Part shown: in pieces, positions 40,340 through 48,988 of the stretch
How the letters are laid out: each line of letters starts with the position of its first letter
Position numbering within the stretch: position 1 is the stretch's first letter
Origin: Bradyrhizobium paxllaeri
GTDB taxonomy: Bacteria; Pseudomonadota; Alphaproteobacteria; Rhizobiales; Xanthobacteraceae
Length of the DNA: 64,000 nt
Direction: 5' to 3'
NCBI RefSeq assembly: GCF_001693515.2
Contig: NZ_CP042968.1
Coordinates: 1,550,001-1,614,000, forward strand
Notes under the pieces: model-generated
Database searches by the model: none
What the model was told of the DNA's origin: nothing
What the model saw: the letters and a program-made list of their open reading frames with translations, nothing else
Program-made: the position numbers and the translations under genes

Positions 40340-41539
40340 TTAGATCATCGGCAACGCAGCGCCGGCCGCCGCAAGAATGACGACGACGATCCATGGCGGC
40401 AGCTTCCACACCGTAAGCAGCAGAAAGCCCGCAAGCGCCACCGCGAAATCGCGCGGCGTGAGTACCGCGCTGGTCCAGACCGGATTGTAGAGTGCGGCGC
40501 CGAGGATGCCGACGACGGCGGCATTGGTGCCGCGCATCGCGGCCTGTGTATTGGGGCGCTGGCGCAGCGCATCCCAGAACGGCAGCATGCCATAGACCAG
40601 CAGCAGCCCCGGTAGCGACAACGCGATCAGCGCAATCACCGCGCCGGCGAGGCCATTGGGAGCGGGGCCTGTGACAGCGCCGAGATAGGCCGCAAAAGTG
40701 AAGAGGGGCCCGGGCACGGCTTGCGCCATGCCATAGCCGGTGAGGAAGTCCGCATTGCTGACCCAGCCCGGCGCTACCACTTCCGCCTGCAACAGCGGCA
40801 GCACGACATGTCCGCCACCGAACACCAGCGCGCCGGAACGGTAAAACGCATCGAACAGGGCAAGGCTTTGCGAGCCGGTCTTTGCCGCCACCAGCGGCGT
40901 GACCAGGAACAGCACCGCGAACAACACAAGCGTGGCGACGCCAAGCCGATGCGATACTGAAAATCCGAGATGGCCGGTTGGCTCGGGTCCTGCTCCACGG
41001 CACAGCCACAGTCCGGCCACCGCGCCAAGGGCGATGGCGCCGATCTGCCCAAACGATCCGCCGATGAAGACCACGATCGCAACGGCCGCAAGCGCGATGG
41101 CGGCACGCTCACGGTCCGGCGTGAGACTCCTGGCCATGCCCCAGATCGCCTGCGCGACGACGGCGACCGCGACCAGCTTGAGCCCGTGCAGCACCCCTTC
41201 GGCGAACGGGCCGGTGAAGACCGTCGCGCCGAGCGCAAAGGCGAACATGACGACGGCGGAGGGCATGGTGAAGGCCAACCACGCCGCCAATCCGCCGAGC
41301 AGGCCGTTGCCGCGAAAGATGCCGAGCGTGAAGCCGACCTGGCTGGAGGCCGGCCCCGGCAGGAACTGGCACAGCGCAACGATGTCGGCATAGCTGCTTT
41401 CACTCAGCCATTTCCGCCGCTCGACGAATTCGCTCCTGAAGTAGCCGAGATGCGCGATCGGCCCGCCAAACGACGTGAGGCCGAGCTTGAGGAAGGCGGC
41501 GAAAATCTCGGCGATGTTGCCCACGGGCTTTTCCACCAT
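40340..41539 (-). CDS. chrA: Chromate transporter (ChrA family)
   Basis: A 399-residue polytopic inner-membrane protein of the two-domain CHR family, which exports chromate by proton antiport. The first half opens FAAFLKLGLTSFGGPIAHLGYF and contains ALCQFLPGPASSQVGFTLG; the second half repeats the pattern (YRSGALVFGGGHVVLPLLQAEV and FLTGYGMAQAVPGPLF). These SFGGP, PGP and GGGHV motifs are diagnostic. About ten hydrophobic segments are visible. ATG 41539 has GGAG 8 nt upstream. It stands alone; chromate may not be the physiological substrate. Confidence 0.93.
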   Translation of the reverse strand: MVEKPVGNIAEIFAAFLKLGLTSFGGPIAHLGYFRSEFVERRKWLSESSYADIVALCQFLPGPASSQVGFTLGIFRGNGLLGGLAAWLAFTMPSAVVMFAFALGATVFTGPFAEGVLHGLKLVAVAVVAQAIWGMARSLTPDRERAAIALAAVAIVVFIGGSFGQIGAIALGAVAGLWLCRGAGPEPTGHLGFSVSHRLGVATLVLFAVLFLVTPLVAAKTGSQSLALFDAFYRSGALVFGGGHVVLPLLQAEVVAPGWVSNADFLTGYGMAQAVPGPLFTFAAYLGAVTGPAPNGLAGAVIALIALSLPGLLLVYGMLPFWDALRQRPNTQAAMRGTNAAVVGILGAALYNPVWTSAVLTPRDFAVALAGFLLLTVWKLPPWIVVVILAAAGAALPMI

Positions 41540-41937
41540 GCATGCGACTCCATTGGCGGCTGAAGGTAACGGGAGCCGGCAATGTCACCAAGTGTGTGAG
41601 GCAAGCTTTATCAAGGAAGCAGATGCGTATGGCATCCATTACATCCGAAACAGGACGTCAGTTCATGAAGAACATTAGCGACACAATTGAAAGTGATATG
41701 AGAGACTTCGGCAGAAGTTCTCATCTGTCTTCTCGGGGCGTTCGCCCAATATGCGAAGAGAAATCGAAGCCGCTTGACGCAAGCGCTGGCCGTGCGGACC
41801 CGCTCTGAAATCGAGCGATGCTTGCCAGAAAGCAAATCTCGCCCAGCGGTTTACTCGACATGTATTAACAGCACCTTCATCGGAAGTTCCTACGTTCGCG
41901 GCATTGCCATTTGTTCCCATTCCGGAACGCTCAGATC
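41540..41937. other. 398-bp region without a recognisable gene
   Basis: Between the divergent chromate-transporter and acyltransferase genes. The sequence from about 41600 to 41850 is more AT-rich than its surroundings. A 47-codon frame begins at ATG 41665 with AGGAC upstream (MKNISDTIESDMRDFGRSS), but it has no family resemblance, so it is not called as a gene. The region presumably holds both promoters. Confidence 0.45.
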
Positions 41938-43038
41938 ATGCCGCCAACCGCACATCCAAATTCGCGCGTCGAAGCGCTCGATCTGCTGCGGCTCGCGGCC
42001 GTGCTGGCCGTCGTTCTCTACCATTTTGGCTTCTGGGGCCCGGCCTCGCATGGGATACCGCAGGTGGCGCTGCCCTGGCTGACGCCGATCGCCAAATACG
42101 GCTATCTCGGCGTGCCCGCCTTCTTCGTCATCAGCGGCTTCGTCATCGCCTATTCGGCCGAGGGCCGAACGGCGACCGGCTTCGCCATCGCCCGCTTTAG
42201 CCGGATCTACCCGACCTTCGTCTTCTGCATGACGCTGACCTGTCTCGCGATCGTGGTGTTGGGCCCGCCGCACTTCGAAACCGGCATCAGGCAGTGGCTC
42301 GCCAATCTGTTCATCGCAGCGCCCCCGCTCGGTCAGCCCTATATGGATACCTCCTACTGGTCGCTGGTGATCGAAGTGATGTTCTATGCCTGGGTCGCCG
42401 TCCTCATCGCGGCCGGGCTCTTTCCGCGCCGGATCGATGCCATCATCCTGGTCTGGCTCGGCATCACCTTCGCCAATGAGCTGACGCTCGACGCTCCGCT
42501 GCTCGAGAAGCTGTTTCTCACCGATGATAGCGGCTTCTTCGCCGTTGGCCTCCTGATCTATCAGTTCTATCGCGGCCGCCGCGGACCGGCGCTGTACGGT
42601 ATGTTCGCGCTGTCGATCGGCACGGCGGTATTTCAATCCATCCACAAGACGGTGAAGCTGGCGCCGCTTACCGGCGGCACGTTCGACGCATGGACGGTAG
42701 CGGCGATCTGTCTCGCATCGATCGCGATCATCTTTGTGGCCACGCGCATCCGCCATGTGCCGCTGCCGTCTGCACTCGTGCTCGCGGCCGGCGGTCTCAC
42801 CTATCCGCTCTATCTCCTGCACATGCAGTTCGGCTACGTGCTGCTTACCCGTCAAGCGCCGGCCAACCCGGTCCCGTCGGTGGTGGCAATCATTCTTGCC
42901 ACGACGCTATTGGCCTGGATGGTGTGGCGCTTTGTCGAACGGCCGGCGCAGCGCTCAGTCAGGGATTTCCTGTCGGGCCGCGCCAGCCGGTTCGGATGGC
43001 GGCTCAAGCTGCCCGCGGCGGTCGGGGGCAGCGTCTAG
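41938..43038 (+). CDS. Membrane acyltransferase (OafA/acyltransferase 3 family)
   Basis: A 366-residue integral membrane protein of the acyltransferase 3 family, which O-acetylates or O-acylates surface polysaccharides. It opens SRVEALDLLRLAAVLAVVLYH, with the conserved His in the first membrane helix, then YLGVPAFFVISGFVIAYS and FSRIYPTF. SYWSLVIEVMFYAW is the conserved middle motif. About ten hydrophobic segments follow. ATG 41938 is chosen over a TTG at 41911, which lacks a ribosome-binding site. No glycan genes are adjacent, so the substrate is unknown. Confidence 0.88.
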   Translation: MPPTAHPNSRVEALDLLRLAAVLAVVLYHFGFWGPASHGIPQVALPWLTPIAKYGYLGVPAFFVISGFVIAYSAEGRTATGFAIARFSRIYPTFVFCMTLTCLAIVVLGPPHFETGIRQWLANLFIAAPPLGQPYMDTSYWSLVIEVMFYAWVAVLIAAGLFPRRIDAIILVWLGITFANELTLDAPLLEKLFLTDDSGFFAVGLLIYQFYRGRRGPALYGMFALSIGTAVFQSIHKTVKLAPLTGGTFDAWTVAAICLASIAIIFVATRIRHVPLPSALVLAAGGLTYPLYLLHMQFGYVLLTRQAPANPVPSVVAIILATTLLAWMVWRFVERPAQRSVRDFLSGRASRFGWRLKLPAAVGGSV

Positions 43039-43039
43039 G

Positions 43040-43141
43040 GCATGATCCGGAAAAGTGTGTAGCGGTTTTCCGAAAAGATCATGCTCAAACAAAAAGCTAA
43101 AGCGGGATGACAATTCGAGGAAGAGTCATCAGGCTTTAGCT
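43040..43141. repeat. Double-hairpin dispersed repeat (GCATGATCCGGAAAA type)
   Basis: GCATGATC+CGGAAAA (43040-43054) pairs with TTTTCCG (43066-43072) and GATCATGC (43077-43084). A second hairpin pairs AGCTAAAG (43095-43102) with CTTTAGCT (43134-43141), with an inner GATGAC/GTCATC pair. I recognise this as a common Bradyrhizobium/Rhodopseudomonas intergenic repeat. It lies between convergent genes, reaching into the 3' end of the minus-strand gene, and probably serves as a bidirectional terminator. Confidence 0.8.
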
Positions 43142-43801
43142 GCCGATATCGCCCTTCGCCAGATCCCACATCAGCCGGTAGATACCGCTCGAGATCGTCA
43201 ACGGCTTCAATGCGATATTGCCGCTGAAGCGCAGCATGGCCGCGGGCAATGCGCCAACGTCGGTGGCATCGATCAGCAGGAACCAGTCGCCGGCGCCGGA
43301 ATTGGGCGCCGAGGGATCATCGGTGATCGGCTTCGACAGCGCCGGATCGCTCTCGATCAGGTGCAGCGAAATGATGCCGTCGAGCTGTGCCGGATCGAGT
43401 TGCTCGTGCAACGCAGCGCGCAGTTTGTCCTCGCCGCCCGATGGCCTGAGCCTGATGATGCCGAGCGCCGCGCCGCGGCCGGTACCCCGGCTGATGGTGA
43501 TGCGCGCCACGGCGCGGATCATGTTCTGGAAGCGGGCGATGTTGGCCTTCGACCACGCCGTCTGGTTCGCCAGTGCGGTGCGATAGGCCGGGCTGTCCAG
43601 CACCTCAAAGGTTTCGGTGGAATAGAGGCTGAGATATTTCGGATTGCCGTCATGGGCGACATAGCGGCGCGCTTCGAGGAAGCCGTCGATGGCAACGCGC
43701 TCTTCGAGATGTTCGCGGTCGTACCAGCGATTGAACTCGGCCTCATGCTCGGCGTCGATGTTCATCGACGTCAGCAGCATGCCTTTTCCCGCCATCGGCA
43801 T
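43136..43801 (-). CDS. Ferredoxin-fold hypothetical protein (EthD/DUF4286-like)
   Basis: A 221-residue cytoplasmic protein. The N-terminal part (GMLLTSMNIDAEHEAEFNRWY, then DREHLEERVAIDGFLEARRYV) has the pattern of dimeric alpha/beta-barrel proteins of the EthD/DUF4286 kind, and the second half (GIIRLRPSG, WFLLIDATDVGAL) looks like another such half-barrel. No catalytic residues can be named. The gene is leftward, 12 bp after the prolyl aminopeptidase gene in the opposite sense of coordinates, so it may be the distal member of the pqq transcription unit. Confidence 0.6.
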   Translation of the reverse strand: MPMAGKGMLLTSMNIDAEHEAEFNRWYDREHLEERVAIDGFLEARRYVAHDGNPKYLSLYSTETFEVLDSPAYRTALANQTAWSKANIARFQNMIRAVARITISRGTGRGAALGIIRLRPSGGEDKLRAALHEQLDPAQLDGIISLHLIESDPALSKPITDDPSAPNSGAGDWFLLIDATDVGALPAAMLRFSGNIALKPLTISSGIYRLMWDLAKGDIGS

Positions 43802-43813
43802 TTTTCTTGATTC

Positions 43814-44800
43814 CTATTTGCTGGTTCGGGACGCCATGTCCGCGATCGCCCTCATCACGGCGTCGCGGACGCCGGGATCGTACAACGTGTGGCCGGCGCC
43901 TTCGATCACGCGGATTTCGGTCTCGCGCCAGATCGCCGCGAGCGCATGCGAGGTCGCGGGTGGACACAGCAAGTCGTAGCGCCCCTGCACGATGATGCCG
44001 GGAATGCCGGCGAGCCGTTCCGCTTCGCGCAGCAACTGGTTCGGCTGCATGAAGCAATCGTTGGAGAAATAGTGCGCTTCCATGAACGGCGTGGCCGGCA
44101 TGCTCTTTGACGAATTGAGTGCCGTCAGATCGAGGCGCGTGCGGTTGGGCGTGTGTTCGGAAAGGATACGTTCGGTCTCGCCCCAGGCCCGCGCTGCGGG
44201 AATGTGCACGTCGGGACTGGAATTGAGGATCCTGCGAAAATAGGCCTGCAGCGGTTGCGCGCGTTCGTCTTCCGGTAGCGTGCTGATGAAGTCGTCGTAA
44301 AGGCCGGGGTAAAACCTTGGCAGCGTTTTGAGAAATCCGTTTTCGATTTCTTCGATCGTGCCGAGGAAGGTTGCGCGCAGCACGATGCCGCTGACGCGGT
44401 CGGGGTGAGCCTGCGCATAGGCCAGCGCCAGCGTCGCGCCCCAGGAGCCGCCGATGACCATCCAGCGCTCAAAGCCAAATTTCTCGCGGATCGCCTCCAT
44501 GTCCGCGATCAGATGCGGCAAGGTGTTGGCTTCGCGGCTGCCCTTGGGGCGGCTGCGGCCGGCGCCGCGCTGGTCGAACAGCACCGCATGGAAACGCTCG
44601 GGATCGAACAGCCGGCGATGATCCGGCTGGCAGCCGCTGCCGGGCCCGCCATGCAGATAGACCGCGGGAATGCCGCTCGTGCAGCCGACGCTTTCGACAT
44701 AGATGTCGTGACCGTCGCTGACCGCGAGCTGCTCCGACGTCAGCGGCGCAAACGGATCGGCACGCTTGATGGATTTGCCGGCGTCGGCGTCAGGCGCCAT
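43814..44800 (-). CDS. pip: Prolyl aminopeptidase (alpha/beta-hydrolase, S33)
   Basis: A 328-residue cytoplasmic peptidase that removes N-terminal proline. The oxyanion-hole motif is YLHGGPGSGC, followed by HRRLFDPERFHAVLFDQRGAGRS (in the family order), the nucleophile Ser in VIGGSWGATLALAYAQAHP, the Asp region GRYDLLCPP and His in EGAGHTLYDPG. ATG 44800 is used; a longer frame to 44902 lies inside pqqE. It overlaps the pqqE 3' end by 11 bp, so it is co-transcribed with the pqq genes. A role in handling the PqqA peptide is possible but unproven. Confidence 0.9.
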   Translation of the reverse strand: MAPDADAGKSIKRADPFAPLTSEQLAVSDGHDIYVESVGCTSGIPAVYLHGGPGSGCQPDHRRLFDPERFHAVLFDQRGAGRSRPKGSREANTLPHLIADMEAIREKFGFERWMVIGGSWGATLALAYAQAHPDRVSGIVLRATFLGTIEEIENGFLKTLPRFYPGLYDDFISTLPEDERAQPLQAYFRRILNSSPDVHIPAARAWGETERILSEHTPNRTRLDLTALNSSKSMPATPFMEAHYFSNDCFMQPNQLLREAERLAGIPGIIVQGRYDLLCPPATSHALAAIWRETEIRVIEGAGHTLYDPGVRDAVMRAIADMASRTSK

Positions 44801-46001
44801 GTTCGCCTTCCGTCTCCAGCGTGCCGCCGGCGAAATTGCGATAGAGGAAGCGGTCCTGGTGCGCGGCGGCCTCGCGCTCGGCCTGCTTGAAGATCTGCTC
44901 ATGCATCGGCGACAGCGTGCAGGCCGGATCGGTATTGCCGGCGTCGCCCGTCAGCGCAAACGCCTGGCAGCGGCAGCCGCCGAAATCGATCTCGCGGAAT
45001 TCGCAGCTCTTGCAGGGCTCGGGCATCCAGCCGGTGCCGCGGTAGCGGTTGAAGGCCTCGGAATTCTGCCAGATCCAGGCGATCGAATGGTTCGAGCGAA
45101 CGGATTCGAACTCCAGCCCGGTGATGCTCTCGGCCGCATGGCAGGGAAGCACCTTGCCGGCCGGCGAAATGTTGAAGAACTGCCGGCCCCAGCCGCCCAT
45201 GCATTTCTTCGGCCGCAGCGCGTAATAGTCCGGCACCACATAGTCGATGGCGAGAATGCCCTTCAGCCGTGTCGCGGCCTCCTCGACGATGCGGCTGGTT
45301 TCCTCGATCTGTTCGAGCGTCGGCATCAGCGCGGCGCGGTTCTTCAGCGCCCAGCCGTAATACTGGACGTTGGCGACTTCGAGCCGGTCGGCATCGAGAT
45401 CGACCGCCATCTGGATGATGTCGGAGAGCTGGTGCAGGTTCTGGCGGTGCATGACCGCGTTCACCGTTAGCGGCATGTCGAGCTCGCGCGTCCATCTCGC
45501 GGCTTCGATCTTCTTCTCATGCGAATTCTTCAATCCGGCGACGCGATCGGCCACGACGGGCTCGTTACCCTGGAAACTGATCTGCACGTGGCAGAGCCCG
45601 GCATCGGCGAGTGCTGACAGCTTTTGCTTGGTCAGCAGCACCGCCGAGGTAATGAGATTGCTGTACAGCCCGACATCGGTTGCGTGCTGCACTAGTTCGA
45701 CCAGGTCCTTGCGCGCGGTCGGCTCACCGCCGGAGAAATGGATCTGCAGCACGCCGATCTCGGCGAGCTCGCTCAAGACCTTCTTCCATTCCGCGGTGGT
45801 GAGTTCGCTATTGCCACGATCGAGTTCGATCGGATTGGAGCAATAGGGGCATTGCAGCGGGCAGCGGTGGGTCAGCTCGGCGAGCACGGCGAGGGGAATG
45901 CCGAACGTCTCCGCGGTCGAGCGCTTCTGCTCGAGCACCGCGAGTCCGTCGCTGGGGGCGGCGGTGCCGGTTGTTTTGCCGTCTGCGAGAATGTCGCTCA
46001 T
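44790..46001 (-). CDS. pqqE: PqqE, radical SAM enzyme of PQQ biosynthesis
   Basis: Cross-links the Glu and Tyr side chains of PqqA, with PqqD as the peptide chaperone. In 403 residues the radical SAM motif is ELTHRCPLQCPYCSNP (Cys CxxxCxxC, about residues 43-58), SGGEPTAR binds S-adenosylmethionine, and the SPASM domain carries cysteines in KKCMGGWGRQFFNISPAGKVLPC, PEPCKSCEFREIDFGGCRC and later. It overlaps pqqD by 4 bp (ATGA) and the pip gene by 11 bp. Confidence 0.96.
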   Translation of the reverse strand: MSDILADGKTTGTAAPSDGLAVLEQKRSTAETFGIPLAVLAELTHRCPLQCPYCSNPIELDRGNSELTTAEWKKVLSELAEIGVLQIHFSGGEPTARKDLVELVQHATDVGLYSNLITSAVLLTKQKLSALADAGLCHVQISFQGNEPVVADRVAGLKNSHEKKIEAARWTRELDMPLTVNAVMHRQNLHQLSDIIQMAVDLDADRLEVANVQYYGWALKNRAALMPTLEQIEETSRIVEEAATRLKGILAIDYVVPDYYALRPKKCMGGWGRQFFNISPAGKVLPCHAAESITGLEFESVRSNHSIAWIWQNSEAFNRYRGTGWMPEPCKSCEFREIDFGGCRCQAFALTGDAGNTDPACTLSPMHEQIFKQAEREAAAHQDRFLYRNFAGGTLETEGEHGA

Positions 46002-46306
46002 GACGTCTTCTCACGCGCTCCGGTCAGAAAACCCTTGTCGGCGAGGTCCTGCAGCATCGCAACCACATCGGTGGCAATCGCCTCGCGGGGAGCTGTGTAC
46101 TTGATGGTAAGCTGGTCGATGATGTCGGCGACGCTGCGCACGCCGTCGCAAAGCTGCAGCACCTCGACCGCAATCTCGTCTGGCGCCAGCACCCGCTCCG
46201 GCGCCAGGATCACCCAGACCTGCCGCGTCTCATCGAATTTCAGCCTGGCGTGCCGCGGCAATTTCGGCCGGCTCGCCTCGCTGACACTGATGTTGCGGCT
46301 CGCCAT
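45998..46306 (-). CDS. pqqD: PqqD, PqqA-binding chaperone
   Basis: A 102-residue winged-helix-like RRE protein that presents PqqA to PqqE. Conserved features are PKLPRHARLKFDETRQVWVI, LAPERVLAPDEIAVEVLQLCDG and SVADIIDQLTIKYTAP. ATG 46306 (MASRNISVSEASRPKL) follows the pqqC stop codon by 2 bp; an earlier frame start at 46390 lies inside pqqC. The ATGA overlap couples it to pqqE. Confidence 0.94.
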   Translation of the reverse strand: MASRNISVSEASRPKLPRHARLKFDETRQVWVILAPERVLAPDEIAVEVLQLCDGVRSVADIIDQLTIKYTAPREAIATDVVAMLQDLADKGFLTGAREKTS

Positions 46307-46308
46307 CG

Positions 46309-47088
46309 CTAATCCCCTTTGGGCACGAACGCGCCGGGCGGTATGTGGCCCTCGACATAGGCATGATACAGCGCGTCGAGCTGAACCCATAGCACATTGG
46401 TCTTGAAGATCAGCGCGTTGCAGACCGCCTCGCGCTCGGCATGCGTCTTCGCATGCGCCTTGACGTATTCCAGCGCAAAGCCTGCATCGCGAGGCGCCTG
46501 GCTCAGGCGGCGGCTGAAATAGCTCATGATGTCAGGATTGACGAAATCATAGTGCTGCAGCATCCCGGAGATGCGCTCCTCATGCAGGTTCGGCGCGAAC
46601 AGTTCCGTCAGCGAGGAGGCGATCGCCTCCAGCGGCGTCTTGTCCCGGCAGAAATGCACATAGGCCTCTACGGCAAACCGCGTTGCCGGCAGGATGCCTT
46701 CGGTCGATTCCACATAGGCGCTGTCGAGCCCGAGGCCCTCGGTCAGCTTCAGCCAGCGTTCGATGCCGCCTTCGCTGCCGACGTCGCCATCGTGATCCTC
46801 GATCCGGTGCCGCCACTCGACCCGGGTCGCACGATCGCGGAACCTCGAGATCACCATCGCATCCTTCAGCGGGATCGTGCTCTGGTAATAATAGCGGTTC
46901 AGCGCCCAGGCCTGCACCTGTCCCTTGTTGAGCTTGCCGCCGTGCAACAGGCGGTGAAACGGATGCAGGCTGTGATAGCGCGTCGCGCCGATATGGCGGA
47001 GCGTCGCCTCCAGTTCCTCGGCATTGTTGAGCGTAATGCCCTTGCCGATCGAGAGCGCGGTCATTCCGCTGGTAGGCACGACATTCAC
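46309..47088 (-). CDS. pqqC: PqqC, pyrroloquinoline-quinone synthase
   Basis: Cofactor-free oxidase that closes the ring and carries out the eight-electron oxidation giving PQQ. The 259 residues show the all-helical fold signature: RYHSLHPFHRLLHGGKLNKGQVQAWALNRYYYQSTIPLKD (as separate conserved blocks about 37-76), EDHDGDVGSEGGIERWL and ISGMLQHYDFVNPDIMSYF. The active-site His and Tyr/Arg residues lie in these blocks. The start codon overlaps the pqqB stop by 4 bp. Confidence 0.95.
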   Translation of the reverse strand: MNVVPTSGMTALSIGKGITLNNAEELEATLRHIGATRYHSLHPFHRLLHGGKLNKGQVQAWALNRYYYQSTIPLKDAMVISRFRDRATRVEWRHRIEDHDGDVGSEGGIERWLKLTEGLGLDSAYVESTEGILPATRFAVEAYVHFCRDKTPLEAIASSLTELFAPNLHEERISGMLQHYDFVNPDIMSYFSRRLSQAPRDAGFALEYVKAHAKTHAEREAVCNALIFKTNVLWVQLDALYHAYVEGHIPPGAFVPKGD

Positions 47089-48014
47089 AGCGTGATCTCC
47101 GTTCCATCGGCTGGAATCTGCCAGCCCGCCTGTTCCAGTGCCGTTCGTTCGTCCGAGCCGGCGAGCAGAGCGGGGTTCGAGTTGTTGATATGCAAGAACA
47201 CCCTGCGGCCGATGTCGAGGCCGGCAAGGCTCTCGATCGCCCCATGTTCGCCCGACATCGAAATATGGCCCATGCTCTGTCCCGTCTTGGTGCCGAGGCC
47301 CTGCGCGATCAATTCATCGTCGCGCCACACCGTGCCATCAAAGAACACCAGCGCGGCGCCCGAAAGGCGCGATTTGAGATCGTCGGTCACATCAGCGCAG
47401 GCGGCCAGGAAATAGAAGTACTTGCCGCTGGCCTTGTCCAGAATCCGCAAGCCCAGCGTATCGCCCGCGCCATCGCCGCCCGCCGGATGCGCCTTGCCTT
47501 CGAGATACCACGCGCCCTTGCCGGGAACCGCGAAGGGAAGGATTTCGATGCCTGACGGCGAGCCGTCAGGCAAAGCGGGCTCGAACGCGACGTCCATCTC
47601 GATCGCCCGCCGCTTCACATTGTTTTCGCCCAGCACGTTAAAGATGCTGTTGGATCGCAAAATCGCAAGCACCCGCTCATGCGCATAGAGCGTGAAGGGG
47701 GAGCCCTCGCGCATCGATAACAGCCCTGCGACCGCATCGACTTCGCCATTGGTCAGGATCACGCCGGCGATCGGGTTGTGCCTGAGCTGGCCAGCTTTGG
47801 GATGAAGCTGCGGCGTCGCGATCAATTGCTGGCGCAGGTCGGGCGAGGCGTTGATGAGATACCAGTGCTCGCCGTCGGCGCTGACCGCGATCGAGGCCTG
47901 GGTGCTCTGCAATTCCCGATTTTCGGTTCGTGCCTTGGTGCACACCGCACACCCGCAGTTCCACTGCGGAACGCCGCCACCGGCGGCGGCGCCCAGGACG
48001 ACGACGCGAAGCAT
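47085..48014 (-). CDS. pqqB: PqqB, metallo-beta-lactamase-fold PQQ biosynthesis protein
   Basis: A 309-residue protein implicated in hydroxylating the tyrosine ring during PQQ assembly. It opens VVVLGAAAGGGVPQWNCGCAVC, which is diagnostic, then GVILTNGEVDAVAGLLSMREG and LFFDGTVWRDDEL-type sequence (ALVFFDGTVWRDDELIAQG). HINNSNPALL at the end belongs to the metal site region. It lies 144 bp after pqqA, separated by a hairpin-forming spacer, and overlaps pqqC by 4 bp. Confidence 0.95.
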   Translation of the reverse strand: MLRVVVLGAAAGGGVPQWNCGCAVCTKARTENRELQSTQASIAVSADGEHWYLINASPDLRQQLIATPQLHPKAGQLRHNPIAGVILTNGEVDAVAGLLSMREGSPFTLYAHERVLAILRSNSIFNVLGENNVKRRAIEMDVAFEPALPDGSPSGIEILPFAVPGKGAWYLEGKAHPAGGDGAGDTLGLRILDKASGKYFYFLAACADVTDDLKSRLSGAALVFFDGTVWRDDELIAQGLGTKTGQSMGHISMSGEHGAIESLAGLDIGRRVFLHINNSNPALLAGSDERTALEQAGWQIPADGTEITL

Positions 48015-48067
48015 GATCCGTCTCCTGGAGATTCAAACTTGAAGATGCGAACTGCTACAAACACCAC

Positions 48068-48132
48068 AAGGTGGACTCCGGACTCAGACACAACCCCGCG
48101 ATCGGGGATGCGTCATGCCCGCAAATCCACCT
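48068..48132 (-). terminator. Stem-loop between pqqA and pqqB, possible attenuator
   Basis: AGGTGGA (48068-48074) pairs with TCCACCT (48126-48132), and an inner hairpin CCCCG-CGAT-CGGGG lies at 48093-48106. In other bacteria the pqqA-pqqB gap holds a partial terminator that gives an excess of pqqA transcript; this structure could do the same. No long T-run is seen on the minus strand. Confidence 0.45.
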
Positions 48133-48158
48133 GCGTGAGAAATGATAGGCGCTACCGC

Positions 48159-48239
48159 TTACTTGCGGGTGGCACACATATACATGTTGATTTCCATGCC
48201 GACCGGCACTTCGACGATTTTCGGCGCTTTCCAGGCCAT
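48159..48239 (-). CDS. pqqA: PqqA, PQQ precursor peptide
   Basis: A 26-residue peptide, the substrate from which PQQ is built. It reads MAWKAPKIVEVPVGMEINMY followed by MCATRK; Glu16 and Tyr20 form the invariant E-x3-Y pair that becomes the cofactor. ATG 48239 is preceded by GGGAGAGG. It heads the leftward pqqABCDE-pip unit. Confidence 0.97.
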   Translation of the reverse strand: MAWKAPKIVEVPVGMEINMYMCATRK

Positions 48240-48545
48240 TTAGCCTCTCCCTTTGCTACCGGACGAACACCGCCCATACCCTTAAGGTACTGCGGATCAA
48301 AAAGTTCGCCAGTTAAATCTTTTTCCCGGAACTCCTAATTGTTATGCTGCGCTGCGAAGACGCTTTCACGGGGTTGTGCGGCGCGTTCCGGTCAAATCAA
48401 CGTGGGATCAAGCGTTTCGCTGTTGTTCGCAGCGCCGCGAATGGCAATTCTGGGAGGACGGAGCGCTGCCGGCTTCGGATGAAAGAATTTGTGAGACAGT
48501 GGCGGCCTCCGGTGGCGGGGCCTTAATGGAATCAGGTTTCAGCCG
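48240..48545. other. Divergent promoter region between pqqA and the DUF6894 gene
   Basis: A 306-bp gap that must hold the pqqA promoter on the minus strand. I found no EcfG or sigma-54 consensus and no long inverted repeat. Short open frames from 48344 on the plus strand have no family resemblance. Confidence 0.5.
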
Positions 48546-48803
48546 ATGCCGAGATATTATTTCAACACCCGTATCGGCGATGAGCTGATTTCCGATCCCG
48601 ACGGCGAAGTGCTGGTCGATCCCGATCGCGCCTGGGAAATGGCGCGCGCCATGATCCGGGAGCTGCTCAAGACGGATGGTGCCGAAGGGGCGCTTCTTAG
48701 CGCCACCATCGAAGTCACTGACGACGACGGCGAGATCGTGCTGGAGTTTCCGTTCGCGGAAGCGATCCTCGACGCGCCCGGCGGGTCCATCACCCGGCAC
48801 TGA
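48546..48803 (+). CDS. DUF6894 family small protein
   Basis: An 85-residue protein of a family that is abundant in Bradyrhizobium, of unknown function. It begins MPRYYFNTRIGDELISDPDG, then has a helix (DPDRAWEMARAMIRELLKTD) and ends with two strands (ATIEVTDDDGEIVLEFPFAEAI), the usual beta-alpha-beta layout. It is acidic and soluble. It lies between the divergent pqq operon and the sorbosone-dehydrogenase-like gene. Confidence 0.8.
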   Translation: MPRYYFNTRIGDELISDPDGEVLVDPDRAWEMARAMIRELLKTDGAEGALLSATIEVTDDDGEIVLEFPFAEAILDAPGGSITRH

Positions 48804-48988
48804 CCGCGCGCGAGAAGCCCGCGGAACGCTTCGCAACGCCGTTCGTTACGGCAGGTGCAACTTGCGAGCGGTAGGTTTCCGATTGCGCACCTACAGAGAA
48901 ATATGGAGAGTGCCGGCCGGGAAAGCCTCCGGCGCTGGCGTCATATCGGCCCGCGCAACGAGAAAGGCTTCCGCCAGGGAGAACGCCG

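Noticed and set aside
41665..41808. 47-codon frame MKNISDTIESDM
   Set aside because: It has a modest ribosome-binding site but no homology that I can recognise and lies in a divergent promoter region.
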